Of a DNA stretch of 64,000 bases, positions 35,454 to 48,763 are shown in pieces; the stretch's first letter is position 1, and each line of letters begins with the position of its first letter. This stretch comes from Utricularia gibba. Lineage: Eukaryota > Streptophyta > Magnoliopsida > Lamiales > Lentibulariaceae. The notes beneath the pieces are model-generated. The model did no database searches, was not told the DNA's origin, and saw nothing but the letters and a program-made list of their open reading frames with translations. The DNA lies in NCBI GenBank assembly GCA_002189035.1, contig CM007989.1:1736001-1800000 (forward strand), given 5' to 3'. The position numbers and the translations under genes are program-made.

Positions 35454-38098
35454 CCCAAAAACTTCTGCTGCTGCTGCTGCAGCTCAGGCGGGCATGGCTG
35501 AAGGCATAAGAAGGCAACCAGAACCCCAACTACTCGTGCGTTGCTTTGCTTCCTCTCAAAGGGAAGGGAATAACCGTTACGCTAACCGCTGGCCTAACAC
35601 CAGGTAGAGAAGATGTTATACTGATCTCACCTAAGGGCTCGTAGAGAAGGTGCGTGTCGCCGTATCCCCGTGGCAAGTGTCGTATGGTGCGGGCCCCGCT
35701 GTCCAGTTTATATATATATACTACACTGATTCGTAGTCACCGGTATGACAATGTTGATAAGCATGAACCCGTTCTACGTTATCCAGTTTTCACCACTGGG
35801 CCTACTCCAAAGCCCATCAGGAGCATGCATTCCTACTCGAAAGCCCACCTAGCCCAACAAGAAAGCGCAATGAATGCTGCAGCAGCAGCAGCAGCCCTAG
35901 GGTTGTGAAAGCGACGGCGCCTGAGGAAACGGGGCCGTCGGTGGCCAACCCAAAACATGTAATCAACATCACGTAGGTGCAGCAGCATTTATGGCCGGCT
36001 CCCGCCGTGGGGCGTTTCGCTATTAACGAACCGGTAATTAATAATTAATTGGCTAATAGCAGCAGTAAGTAAGTGGATGTTTGGGTTGGACCCGGGAAGG
36101 GGGGGCTCATGAATTAATTAGTGGCTCCTAATGATGATTATCGGTAATCAATGCTGGTTTAAGTCAAAGGTGGGTTCAGTGGTCAGGGTCGTACCGTGGC
36201 CGGTCCCCGTGCCGGGAAAGCGAAATGTCACCTTGGATTAATTCCGCGGTCCATTTCAATATGCATTCTGGCTTCGCACCTCCATACGATGAGAATCCCC
36301 TCGGAAAGCGCGTCCCTTTCCGGTGCACCGGATTGGATCCGGCGTCCCAATTCCTTGACCTGAGCGCCGCCCAACCAACGCTTCCTACTTCCAACCGAAG
36401 CGACTCCGCAATCGGTACTCACAAATCCATCTCCATGGAGTGCCCTCCAAGTCTTGATGTTTCTAGAAGATTCCTTTTTGAGTGAAACGCAAGAGAGGAG
36501 TGTAATAACGCATTTATTTTAAAAAAGATAATATTTTTCCAAATTCATTTATTAATAATATTATTTGGGATATGGGTTTAGAAAAAATAATATTATTGAA
36601 TTTGCATTTTAATAATTTAGCGTTCGGACAGGTAGCCCAACCACGAGACAAACAAGGGCGTAGGAAAGGCCAAGGGTTCGTGAAGGCTCACGGGTGGGGG
36701 GCGCCGGTCACGTGGCGACGCCGCCGCCGCTGCTTTTACCCTAATGCCCCTTGAAAGCATCAAAATCAAACTATTGCAAAAATGCCGCTGGTCTGAAAAA
36801 GAAACTATTTTCTTTTGTGTTTTATAAATTTTTTATTTAAAACAAATGTTTCATAAGTATATTTAAATGTACAATTTTAAAAAATATAAATAATATTGAA
36901 GGTGATTATTTTTTAATACGTGATAAATATAATCATTTTTATAAATGAATGAGTGAGTTATTTCAGGGATGTTGGCCCCACATTGGCCCTTCTTTCTACA
37001 TTTGGTTATTAGTTATTACACCATCGTTTAACAAAAGGGATGTATCCAAAATTCCATTATTGACAAATATATATATATATATATGCATTAATGTTCTTTG
37101 AGCAAAATGCATCTACAACACACTATATTATTGGAGGAGTAAATTAGCAAATCAATCTATTGTATTCATGCCACTTTGTTTGGAAATATGACATGTTAAT
37201 TAGGTCATTTACAAATATAATTATTCCTTCATTCTCTCTTATACAATAAAAAATTTGTAATTGGAAATACTCACTCTTATAACCCATTAAAATGGATAAT
37301 ACCCACATTTTTAATAAACCTTAATTTCACTGACACTCATAAATAATTATGTTAGCCTTAAGGAAACACCTAGTGACGATTATGATAGAAATGTTGTTGA
37401 AAAAGTTGACTAGTACGATCACAATGGTTAATAATAATGAGTTATAATAACATTATACATGCATTCAATCGCCACAATTATTACTAAACTCAGTTGCTAA
37501 TATTTCGATTTATTCCATAAATGCCACAATTATTACTAAATTCATTCATCGGAAACTTACCATAACATGATGAATTTATTGAAGGATGATTCTGCACATG
37601 TTGTAAATTTAATTCCATTTTTCATTAAAAATTCATCATGAATTGATTGATATTCATGCATAGCCTTTGATTACTATGAATTAAGTAAAAGGTATACGTT
37701 TGGTTGGAGAGATAAGTACGTATTAAAAATCAATTTTGATTAAATATAATTTTAATAAGTACACTTTCAATTATGGTACGTAACATAGATGCTATGTTAC
37801 TGATCTTCCTTGGAATTTGTTTTGACTTATAGAAGGGATTATAAATAATATTAAATTAAATAAGACATAAACATTAATTTGTTAGGAAACGAAGGTTCCT
37901 CGGAGTTGCAATGTCTAATCGCGGTCATTATTGATTATTGGGAATATTATTGGGAAAGGGATAGAGGGGTTGTATTTATAAAAAAAAATGTTATTTATTT
38001 ATGTATTTATTTATTTATACGGGACTTGGATGGAAGGAAGCAGCAGCACAGCCACAGTTTCCTCCACAGTCTCAGGCGACAAGAGTTCACGTTCCAGA
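35454..38098. other. Divergent spacer with a GC-rich island
   Basis: Between the RING E3 (minus) and the CHUP1-like gene (+). Near 36170-36480 a GC-rich island stands out from AT-rich flanks and holds an 86-codon + strand frame without a recognisable domain. A G-box-like tcacgtgg lies near 36708. The rest to 37,900 is very AT-rich, with an (AT)n tract at about 37066-37084. No gene is supported. Confidence 0.45.
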
Positions 38099-41000
38099 AT
38101 GGTCGCCGGGAAGGTTAAATCCGCGATGAGGTTGCAGAAATCCCCGGCGACTGAGAAGCCGCGGGAGCCGCCTGATGCCTCGAGTCAGCCTCCATTGGCA
38201 TCGTCTGCGAGTTCTGGAAAGAAGCAGTATAACGGCCAGGCGAGATCTGGAGCGGCTTTTCCGCGTAATATCGGTGCTTACTTCCCACGCGCCTCCGCTC
38301 AAGTGCAGCCACGTCCGCCTGACGTGGCCGAACTGCTTCGCCTGGTTGAGGAGCTGCGGGAGAGTGAGTCTAATTTGAAAACGGAGCTTTTGGAGCAGAA
38401 ACTGCGCAAGGAGTCTGCCACCATTGTTCCTGTCCTTGAGAATGTCATTTCTTGCAAGGATTCTGAGATCGAGCGAGCGAGGAGGAAAATCGAATGCCTC
38501 GAGTTAGAAAATGAGAGGCTCAGAGACGAGAATGAGTTTCTTCACGAGGAACTGAGTCTACAGAATGACAAATACGAGGAAAAAATCAGGCGAATGCAAT
38601 TGGAATTGGCTGATATTAAGAGAGTCGTTGAGGAGGAGTCTTCATCTTCATCCACTAATGTGAAAACGGTTGACGTGGTGAGTTGCAGAAAACCTAGCGT
38701 ACCGCAGAAGCCTTCAAAAAAATGCATGACCCAGAATTTTGATGGAGATTTGAAGGATGAGTTCATCGGAAATTGCGTAGAAATCACTCGACGGTCACCA
38801 GAGAATTCCAGTGGGACGCTGGGGATCAGATCCAGTGGCCCCCGCGTTCCTAATCCTCCTCCGAAACCTTCGTCATCGTCGTCCTCAAATTTGCCATCGG
38901 TATCTTCTTCCTCCGCCTCATGCTTTTCTTCTTCGGCCTCTTCCCCGTCTTGCGGTTCTCTGTGCGATTCACAGTCACGCACATTGGCGGAATTACCCGA
39001 CGACCACCTCCGCCTCCGCCGCCCCCACCTCGTGCTAAGTCTGCGGATGCCTCCCCACGCCTTCTCCGCGTATCTACGTCGTCAAAGTCTCCTCCACCGC
39101 CACCGCCGCCTCCTCCCCGCAATGCCGCGAAGCAAGTTCCTGCTAGGGTTCGAAGAGTACCTGAGGTTGTCGAGTTCTACCACTCTCTCATGCGGAGAGA
39201 TACACGGCGGGATAGCTTCGGGCCAGGGTGTACCACCGCTGAGCCGCCGGCGTCGACGGCCAAGGACATGATCGGCGAAATCGAGAACCGTTCGGCCCAT
39301 TTACTCGCCGTAAGTTTCCGAATTCCGTTTTTGTCTTATCAACTTGAACAATTTTACTCAATTGCCACTACCCTTTTACAATGACGTTGTTAGTCTCCTA
39401 CGGCGTGCTTTTCGTTTGGCACTAAGCGTAGTGTTTGTAGTCTCGAAAACCCAGAATTGGTGAGTGGTAGAGAAAGTGAATCAGTTTTCTGGGTTGGCGT
39501 TTTGTTTGTTTCTGGATTACATTTGTTTGTTTCGGTGAGTAGACATTGACAGTTCACTGTGCCTGCGTCACTTTTGTTTCACTGCTGCCTTTTTATTTTT
39601 CATTTGAACTTTACATACTTTTAGGTAGAAAAAAGTGTCAGATTCGAAATCTGTATTGGTAGTAGTGGCGAAAATGCCCGATTGAAAAGTACAATATATC
39701 TTTGGGTTTTGTTTGAACTCTACATCCTTTTCACCCGTGGAATGATTTATAGGCCATTTGGATTCAATATTGAATCAAATCATGAGGTGATCATGATTAC
39801 TTTGGGGTGCAACGTTGCAAATTGAGTGCCCTGTCTTGTATCCTAAGCCCGCAGTTTCTGAAATGAATGTTTTAGGAGACACCTCTGGGGTCCAGTGATA
39901 GTAAAGATGCGTGAGATTTGGTTATTGATTAGTATGTCCTCGCAATAAACATAACAATGATGCTGTCTGTTAGAAATTGGTTTATTGAAAAAAGTGAGTC
40001 AGTTGTTCTTTTAACTTGACTCTTACAGTGGCATAACTATCTTGAATAATACTATGAGAAGAATCTGAATGGATTTAGCACTGAGGGTTGTTTTGCAGTT
40101 TCCTCTGGCTTAATGTCTACTTTCACATGCGTCCTCTGAGGTCGTGTATGAACTTCCTTGTGTTGATGCAATTTGTTTTTTGAACTTCAGATTAAAAGTG
40201 ATGTGGAGACACAAGGAGATTTCATTAGATTTTTGATCAAGGAGGTTGAAGGTGCTGCGTTTTCCAATATCGAAGATGTGGTTCATTTTGTCAAATGGCT
40301 TGATGATGAGCTATCTTACCTGGTACCTACTTTTTTAAAATTTAATGAAATTTCGTATCCAGTTTCACTCTGATACAAATATGAATGATTATGAAGGTTG
40401 ATGAGAGAGCTGTGTTAAAACACTTCAACTGGCCTGAAAAGAAAGCAGATGCCCTGAGAGAAGCTGCATTTGGGTACTGTGATCTAAAGAAGCTGGAGTC
40501 AGAAGTATCGTCCTTTGAAGATGATCCTAGACAGCTATGCAATCGTGCTCTCAAGAAAATGCAGTCCCTATTTGAAAAGTAAGGACTCTACGATATTTTT
40601 TGCACTTATCGCCAAGCTGATGTGAGCTATCAATCTTGAGAAAGGTTTCTATTCTTTTCCCCTTTCAAAATGTGATCTTTACTTCCCAGATTGGAACATG
40701 GTGTCTATAATCTGTCAAGAATGAGGGAATCAGCATCAGAGAGATACAAACTATTTCACATCCCCACTGATTGGATGTCGGAAACCGGTTACGTTAGCCA
40801 GGTTAATCCCCTCTTCTCTACTCTCATCGTTTTATCTGTTTCCAAGATGCATGATAAATAATTGAAATATGAGATCGTTAACTTTCTTTTGGCCTAGACT
40901 TATCATCGTTTTCTGAAGCATTTGTGAATCTTTTGTAATCATAAGTACCAGTCGTTTTTCTAAAACTCTCCACGTGAGTCTCCCTAGAAATACCAGTATG

Positions 41001-42090
41001 TTAAAATAGAGGAGCAAAGTGGGAACATTAAGTCGTTCCTGGATGTTGACTTGGTGGACCCTTTAGAGTGACTCATCTAGATGTTTCTCGGAGGGCTGGG
41101 AAAAAGTTTACTGCTTTGACTATAAACTGATTGCTAAGAATTGAAGTGTGGTAGAGATGCAATGGTTCGATGAACTTTAGACTAGCTATACTATAAATGC
41201 TTCACCTGCCCCCCTGCGAGCATGTAGAGAAGGATTCAGATGTGTAAGAAGCATTAATGAGCTGTCTGTTTTAGTCTGTTTTTATATGAATCTGCCGGCA
41301 GCTATTCCATCTTGGTCCATCTTCTCTTCCAAATTTCAAACTTTGAAACCATCAGCCTTGACCCTCAGATATAATAGTATTTTCCATGGAATTTGTTTAA
41401 TCATCGTGGACCCTGTTTCTCCGTCTGCTCCTCTTTTTTTTTCTTTTTTCTTGAATTGACGTTTATACAACTTTCTGACCGTATATCCTTCTATATCATT
41501 GTGCTGCAGTGATGTAATTTCAGACTTTTACCTTGCATGCACCCTTGTTAACAATTGGATAGAAGCATGGGAAAAAAATGGTGGCTAGCCTAATTTACTG
41601 CATCATTATGTTTGCATTTATTGCACCTTCCTCAAGATTCCTTTGCATGTTAAATTACTTTAACTTGTCCCATGTGAGCCTGCACCCGTTTTCCTGCTAA
41701 AGCCAGTGGAAATGACTAGGTGCATTTCTTTTCTTAAATGTGACAACAGATCAAGTTGGCATCCGTGAAACTAGCTATGAAGTACATGAAGCGAATATCA
41801 GCAGAGCTAGAGTTTGTAGGTGGGGCCCCTGATGAAGAAGAGCTCATCATTCAAGGAGTCAAGCTCGCCTTTCGCGCTCATCAGGTTCGATTCTGTATGA
41901 GTGCAATCCTCTCCAATTAGAACATTGTTTTCCAATTCCATCAACCCTGCTCGTTTCTCAGTTTGCAGGAGGCTTTGACATGGAAACAATGAGAGCTTTC
42001 GAGGAGCTACGAGACAAGGCACGATCGTGCAATGTCCAGTATCAGCAACATCATCAGGGCAAACTGATTTGTAGGTCCTCTGGAGCTTAG
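38099..42090 (+). CDS. CHUP1/IPGA1-like coiled-coil protein, one frame break
   Basis: Six exons: 38099-39309, 40191-40322, 40397-40578, 40690-40801, 41750-41884 and 41962-42090. The start MVAGKVKSAMRLQKSPA is typical of CHUP1-like proteins. A coiled coil follows (about residues 85-180, e.g. LLRLVEELRESESNLKTELL and LELENERLRDENEFL), then Ser-rich sequence, two polyproline tracts and RRVPEVVEFYHSLMRRD. Exons 2-6 carry the conserved C-terminus (FIRFLIKEVEGAAFSNIEDV, DELSYLV, FNWPEKKADALREAAF, YKLFHIPTDWM, KLASVKLAMKYMKRI). The frame breaks in exon 1 at about 38997 (TTACCCGACG): one extra C restores LP followed by RRPPPPP and about 633 residues in phase. The family works in chloroplast positioning or cortical-microtubule-linked growth. 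Confidence 0.88.
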
Positions 42091-42595
42091 GCTCACGCTG
42101 CCGTCACTGGCACTCGAGCATTCGCTCAGTCCTTCCTCTGGAATCACTCCATTTGATTAAACTTCAGAGAATGGAGGAGGAGGGCCAGCTGAAAACATCC
42201 ATGTGGTGGCGGCATGCACCATCTTTTGACCAGTAAGGTGTGGATAGAAACCGTAAGCTACTTGCAACCAACTACACACCCTCCATGTAAAGATGACATT
42301 TTTCTTATCGAATTGAACCTTACAACAATAATCTGTAGCACTTAACGTGTACTTGAATAAGGGCTCGAGTTCAGCAGGAGCAAATAAAACCCTCTAGTCT
42401 GCTGTGTTACCCTCTGGTTTCAATTTCTGACTTCTGTTCATGTTTAAAGGTATGCAAATAATCGGAGGAACAAGTAAAGGGAAATGGCCGCCCTGTGTGG
42501 CAGGCTGTGTACATGTAAAATGTGGATATAAAGGCATCACAGTTGATCTTTTATCGAACTTGGGAAACAATCACCTCTGAGATTCAGTTCAGTTT
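42091..42595. other. Convergent 3' UTR region
   Basis: Between the stops of the CHUP1-like gene (+) and the TBL gene (minus). No coding frame is supported. Confidence 0.6.
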
Positions 42596-44173
42596 TCACA
42601 TTACAAGGGCTGCATATAGCAGCTGGTTCCAGGTATCTGGTAAGCCTGGAAGACACCAGTGACTGCAATCAACGCCACTGTGATCTCCACTGTAAGCAGA
42701 TGGATGAGCATCTTTCCTCAACTGTGAAAGAGTTGTTATATCTAACAAGAACACTGGTTTCTCCATTTTGCTCAGCACCTTGTTCACGATGTCGGCTTCC
42801 GGTGGCGTTCCTCCCGGGTACGTCGAACCCATCACCGGTTCCTGCTCTCCGTTGCAGCTCTTGGACGCCGAGTTCCAATCTCTACCCCTTCAGAATGCAA
42901 ACCAAGAAACCAGTGATTCAGTTTCCACCACACGAAAACCAATGAACATCAAGCAGCTACGCTCTGCTTACAGATAATGCGTCGGAGATATTCCCTGAAA
43001 GAAGACTCTGGTGGTAGATGGATCAACGTTGTCATCAACCCATTTCGCCCAAGTACTCAATCCCTTGTAGAATGCCGCTAAACGATTCATGTCTCTGGAT
43101 ACTGTGGAGCCATCTCGTATGTAGTCCCATCTGTTCACCACAACCATCCAAGAATTGAAGTAAAAGAATAACACACACACACAGAGACAGAGACAAACGG
43201 AGACACTTGCGTTGCTTTACATCCTCACCCTTGATCGTTTCCTTTGTGCGTCCACCAATGCCATGTGTTGAAGACCAGCACATCCATCCCTCTCCATGCA
43301 CTGCCTTGCTGAATGGAGTTGAGATTCAGCACTCTTCCGATCCCTTCCCTCGTTATGTCCACCAGATACGGAGATCTGTACAGAAGCAGCGTAACCCCAT
43401 AATCCTGCCCATTCGCCAACAAGCACATCGATTCAGTAACTTGGCGCATGCATGTAAACTTGGAATATATTTATTTGTTTATTATTTGATGAGGAATTTC
43501 TTTATTTCTCTTCCATTTTTCTCGTTGTCGGAGAATGAAAGAGTAGACAGGATCGCAGATGCCACGTTGACAGGATCTGATGACAGACATGCTTCACGGG
43601 AGGACGAGCAGGGTTCTTACAGAATGATTTTTCTTTGTTTAATTCGAGTAGAAGACACGAGTGTAATGGGAAAACCTGGAAAAAGAGAGACGTGAGGGGG
43701 TATTGTCTGGTGAAGGTGAAATGTGAATTCGGACCAGCAGCGGCATGGAGTATACACGCAAGCGACTGCCATTGATTCAAGCTCAACGAGTCCCCCACGA
43801 ACATTATCTTCTTCCCGCTCCATCTCCTCAGCAGGTCCACTCCATCCAACCTGAACATTAAACTCCTCATTGGTTACACAGGCGCAGTAGCACTCAGTGA
43901 AACGCTTCTGAGTCACCTGGGGAGGTCGCATGACGCCGGGATCCATGAGTACTTGAGGAACTGGGTGTCCGGCCGCCCGTACTTGATGCAATCGAATTCG
44001 GGGTCGATGAAGGGGCAGCCGGATGAACTGTACGCCGCAGTAGTAGAGTTGGATTCGGCGCCGGAGTCGAGTACCCATCTACCCTGAAACAGATTGCACT
44101 CCGCCGACGCGGCGGAAGCTAACAGGAGCGCCACCGCCACCGCGCACATGGCGTTAGCCATCGCGGACATCAT
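42596..44173 (-). CDS. TBL/PMR5-type wall polysaccharide O-acetyltransferase
   Basis: Five exons: 43917-44173, 43676-43850, 43229-43404, 42972-43130 and 42596-42887, joining in phase to 352 residues. An N-terminal signal peptide ([16 protein letters not shown]) is followed by the TBL domain ([11 protein letters not shown] ... [17 protein letters not shown]). The catalytic GDS block is [17 protein letters not shown] in exon 2, and the DxxH block is [19 protein letters not shown] in exon 5, so Ser, Asp and His are present. It closely follows the TBL38-43 pattern. Family members transfer acetyl groups to xylan or other wall polymers in the Golgi; the substrate here is not inferable. ATG 44161 is an alternative start. 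The frame is intact. Confidence 0.92.
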
Positions 44174-45487
44174 TTTGGCTTGTGCTGGGGCTGGGAGTCG
44201 CTCGCCAGCTTCCTTTCTTATCGTCTTCTTTGTTTGTCGTTACCGTTGAACTTCTTTTTTTTTCTCGAAAATAAATATATATAATATACCCGAAATTTCT
44301 TTTTCCAATATATTCTTTCATAAACAGCAAAACTAATTAAATTGATAGTTTTTCTTTTTGATAACTAATAATTTTCTTTTTACAAATTACTATCATTACT
44401 TTTAAATTTGCATCATTATAAAGTCCTATTTTTATTAAGTATAATATTATAGTCGAAAACTATATAAAAACATTTTTATTTCATTATTGAATCTCAAATA
44501 CCTGTTCTACTCAACTGATAGTGATGGAAAATGATTAGATTAATAAGTCCAGAGTGACTTCCATGGAATTCATGTGAATGGGTCACTTTCCATGCATACC
44601 TTTTCTTGGTTTAGGGATTACTTTAGTTATTATTGAATCTAATTTTGTAAGGGTGCAATAATTTTGAGTAGAAAATTACAAGGAACACAGCATAATACAT
44701 ACAACCTTGGTGAGTTGTACTTTGTCATTTCAATATATCTTGTGTCATGAAATTATAATAATTTGTGAATATTACAAAGATATGGGGCATTTTCTTAAAT
44801 AAAAAAAGCATACCAGAATCATTATTGGGGAAGGGTTGGTATGTGGGGTGGGGGCAATTTGCTGTTAGGTTGAAGTATGGGGGTGGATGTATCAACATCC
44901 ATGTCTTGTCTTCAACTGCTCCACTTGATGATTATAAACAAACTAACACTCATTATTTTCAAGGAATTCAATTATGCCTTCAAGAAGAAGCTTTGGTGGG
45001 TATGCATGTCACCAAAATAATACCTTTGTTTTCATAATCATATTTTGATCAGTGTGATCATGAGAAATTATATATTTTTAATAAATCACATTAAATGTAA
45101 TTAAAATATTATATATTAATAACATAATATTTAATTTTTGCAGTTGGTAAAAAAAAATTTTTAAACCATTTCATGTAGCCTCTTTTTGATTTTTAGTTTT
45201 TTTTAAAAAAAATTGAATTTTGATAATGTAATTATGATAATTTAATACATCTCATTTCAGAACCAGGATATGGCCCAGACTTCAATGTTGGGCCTAGCCC
45301 ATTTCCTGCCTTGATAATGTGAGATTTCAAGGATGGGTCTGGGTGTTTGCCTGGCCCATTATAGATATATATATATTTTTTGGCGTCTGTTGATTCTGTT
45401 GGTGTTTGTAAGGCGTAACTACTCGGAAGTCTTTAATTCCAGTTAACTTGTTTCATTAAGTGGCGGAGTTTTCTGCAAGCTTGCTTG
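44174..45487. other. AT-rich divergent spacer
   Basis: Holds the promoters of the TBL gene (minus) and ATG7 (+). It is very AT-rich from 44270 to 45240. A 90-codon frame near 44765 shows no family features. An imperfect repeat of the words ggcccagac/ggcccattat lies near 45270-45365. Confidence 0.5.
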
Positions 45488-48400
45488 ATGGATCCGGGGC
45501 AAGGATCGATTCTTCAATTCGCCCCCTTTCAAAGCGCAGTTGACGAAGGATTTTGGCACAGGTTATCGTCATTGAAGCTCAACAGGCTCGGAATCGATGA
45601 AACTCCTATTCCTATCACGGGTATGCATCGATTCTTGCTGCTTGTTGAATTACCGTCGGATAGTTGTTTTTTTATTCTATGGTTTTTTTTATTATTCGCA
45701 TGCAGGTTTTTATGCACCTTGCTCACATCATATGGTGTCCAATCGTTTTAGCCTTGTTGCTGAATCTTTACCTGATGAATCTTCCAAAGAAACATTTTTA
45801 CCAGAGATCAAAAGAGGAAACAGGAGTAGATGTCCTGTTCCTGGAATTTTGTACAATACAAACACACTGGAAGGGTTCCAATCTCTTGACAAAATGAATT
45901 TAATGAAAGGAGAAGCCAAGAAGGTAAGGAAGGAAGGAGAACATGTATGATCTTGGGATTAAGTAGGCATTGCCCTGGGTGGTTTAATTTAAATGATCTA
46001 TGCATGCCTGATTGAGCTTTTTCTTTTGTCGCGCATGTTGGATTATCAGATTTTTGACGACATTTGTGCTGGAAAAGTTGAGGAGGAACCAAGTGTTCTT
46101 TTGAGATTCCTCCTTATTTCGTTTGTTGACTTGAAAAAATGGACGTTTCATTATTGGTTTGCTTTCCCTGCCCTGGTCCTTGATCCACCTGCTACAGTTA
46201 CCACATTGGTGCCAGCTACTCAGTGGTTTAGCAAACAAGAGGTGATTCAAATATATGCTTACTGGATGAGTGATTTTCTCTCTTTCTTCTATTGTTCTGA
46301 AGCTTAATTTTATCGTATCCTTGTAGTTAGAGTCTTTGAGGGCTTCTTGTAACAATTGGCGTGCCACATCCTCGACTAATGGTATATAAGCCTGATTGTT
46401 ATCAACTGCACTGTCTTCTTTTTTTTGTTGTCATCATGTGTGTTCAAAGCTGATGATCGTCTTTGTGTGATACAGATATTCCTTTCTTCTTGATTTCACT
46501 TTCATCAAATTCAACTGCAACAGTCAGAAATCTTTCCTCATTTGCAGAATGTGTTAGGGATGATCATAAGGTTGGTATTAAACACATTTATGCACTTGTT
46601 TTTGTTTCTCCCTAACCTCACTTGTGTGGATATTTTTGTTTCTCCTTAACTTATTTTTCTATGTAACATCTAATGGCATACTACATATATTTTTTTTTTA
46701 CTGCAGGTATTGTTTGGATTTTATGATCATTGTCATCTCCCAAAAAATTCTGGCTGGCCTCTTCGAAATTTCTTGTGGTTTATTTCCAGAAGATGGAATC
46801 CTCAGAAGATCATATTTTTCTGTTATCGTGAGAAGCATGGTTTCGCTGATATGGAACTATCCTTGGTGGGTGAAGCTTCGATTTCTAATTCTCAAGGTAA
46901 ATCTTCAACGATTTCTGCCACAGATTATGATGCTGAAAACACTGTTCTTGAAATACTTCTGACATGTTTTGCTTAGATTTGCAAAAGCATCAAAGCTTGC
47001 CTAATGTTGTTGGTTGGGAACTGAACAACCGAGGGAAAAAAACATCAAGGTTTATTAGCCTTGCTGAGACCATGGATCCCACAAGGTATCTGTGTATTGC
47101 AATAATATGGTTGCAATGTTGTCTCTCTGATCATTCGTGTGAATTCATTGTTTCTAGGTTGTCCATTGCAGCTGCAGATCTGAACTTAAAGTTAATGAGA
47201 TGGCGTCAACTCCCTTCTTTAGATCTTAATACCTTGTCATCTACGAAATGCCTTTTGATTGGAGCAGGTACACTTGGATGCCAGGTTGCCAGAACACTTA
47301 TGGTATGCGTTTTGGTAGTTCTTGCATAGATGTTTTTTTTTTTGTCTTATTAAAAAGCACATGTATAATATGTTGCAGGCCTGGGGTGTCCACAACATTA
47401 CACTCGTTGATAGTGGTAAAGTGTCCATGTCTAATCCTCTTCGGCAATCCCTCTATACATTAGACGACTGTCTGAATGGGGGTGAATATAAGGCTAATGC
47501 AGCAGTAAAAAGTCTAACTAAGATATATCCTGCTGTGGTAATGATTATGCAAATATGTCACTGTCTCTATGCACTGAAATTCCTGTTGCTTAGTTCTTTC
47601 ATACAGTATTTTGTGTTTTTATCAGAGAGCAGAACCTGTTATAATGGCTGTACCAATGCCTGGACACCCTGTACCGAACACTGAAGAAACTAGTGTGCTT
47701 GAGGACTGCAGAAAGTTGCAGGACTTGATCACTTCTCATGATGTAATTTTTTGTTGACTGATACGCGTGAAAGTAGATGGCTTCCAAGCCTTTTCTGTGC
47801 AGATGCCAACAAGGTTTATTTTTATGAGCCTCTTCTAGACATACATTCTTGTTTTCTCATTTTGGAAACCGTAATCCACAGGGGACAAGAGCATCTAAAA
47901 ACATCTGAATTTATCTCTAACTCAAGTAACTACTTGCTTTCTTTATTTCTGTGTAGATCACCATAACTGCAGCACTAGGTTTCGAAAGCTTTCTGGTGAT
48001 GCGTCATGGAGCTGGTCCATTCAGCACCACACATAATATACAAATTAATACCCTAAATATCAAGGACAGTGGAAGGATGCAGAGACTGGGTTGCTACTTT
48101 TGTAACGATGTCGTTGCCCCAGTTGATGTAAGTATCATTGTACATCAACTCACTTGAAACGATGACTGCATCACAGCTTGTGTTCTCCCTCCATGCAGTC
48201 AACCAGCAATCGAACACTAGACCAGCAATGCACCGTCACACGGCCAGGACTTGCTCCCATTGCATCCTCCCTTGCAGTTGAGCTCGTAGTAGGAATCCTG
48301 CACCATCCCTCCGGGTAGGTTTGCCGACACACAGGATTAAGTAATGCATGCTGATAAACAATGTCCTGGTTTCTCTGTTTGTACAGAATATTGGCCAAAG

Positions 48401-48763
48401 CCGAATTTTCCGACTCCATTGAGCAGCAGCCATTGGGTATCCTTCCTCACCAGATTCGTGGCTCCATCTCGCAGTTTTCACAGATGAATCTCGTGGGGCA
48501 TGCCTCCAACACCTGCACTGCTTGTTCCTCCACTGTAAGACTATCTGTTGCCCTTCTTCTCCCAGCATTAGAATAACAGAACCGCGATGGTTTTTTGCCT
48601 TCAGGTGGTGTCGGAGTACCGGAAAAGGGGCCTGGATTTCATACTTGAGGCCATAAACCAGCCAAGCTATCTGGAAGACCTTACAGGGCTCACTGAACTG
48701 ATCAACTCTGCAAACTCTTCTGATCTCGACTGGGCTGATCAAACTGCTGACCTGGACGACTGA
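45488..48763 (+). CDS. ATG7: Autophagy E1-like enzyme ATG7, one frame break
   Basis: Fourteen exons: 45488-45620, 45706-45923, 46050-46241, 46327-46381, 46476-46570, 46707-46896, 46977-47085, 47158-47302, 47379-47537, 47626-47813, 47957-48127, 48199-48314, 48387-48534 and 48605-48763. The N-terminal domain starts [18 protein letters not shown]. The adenylation domain has the ATP-binding [13 protein letters not shown], followed by [11 protein letters not shown] and the active-site region [16 protein letters not shown] with the catalytic Cys. The end is [11 protein letters not shown] and an acidic tail. It activates ATG8 and ATG12 in the cytosol. In exon 10 the run of six T at 47747-47752 must be seven to read [12 protein letters not shown]; with that base the 14 exons give 692 residues, the normal family length. 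Confidence 0.94.

Noticed and set aside
38542-38982. 146-codon minus-strand acidic protein
   Set aside because: It is antisense to the Ser/Lys-rich exon 1 of the CHUP1-like gene.
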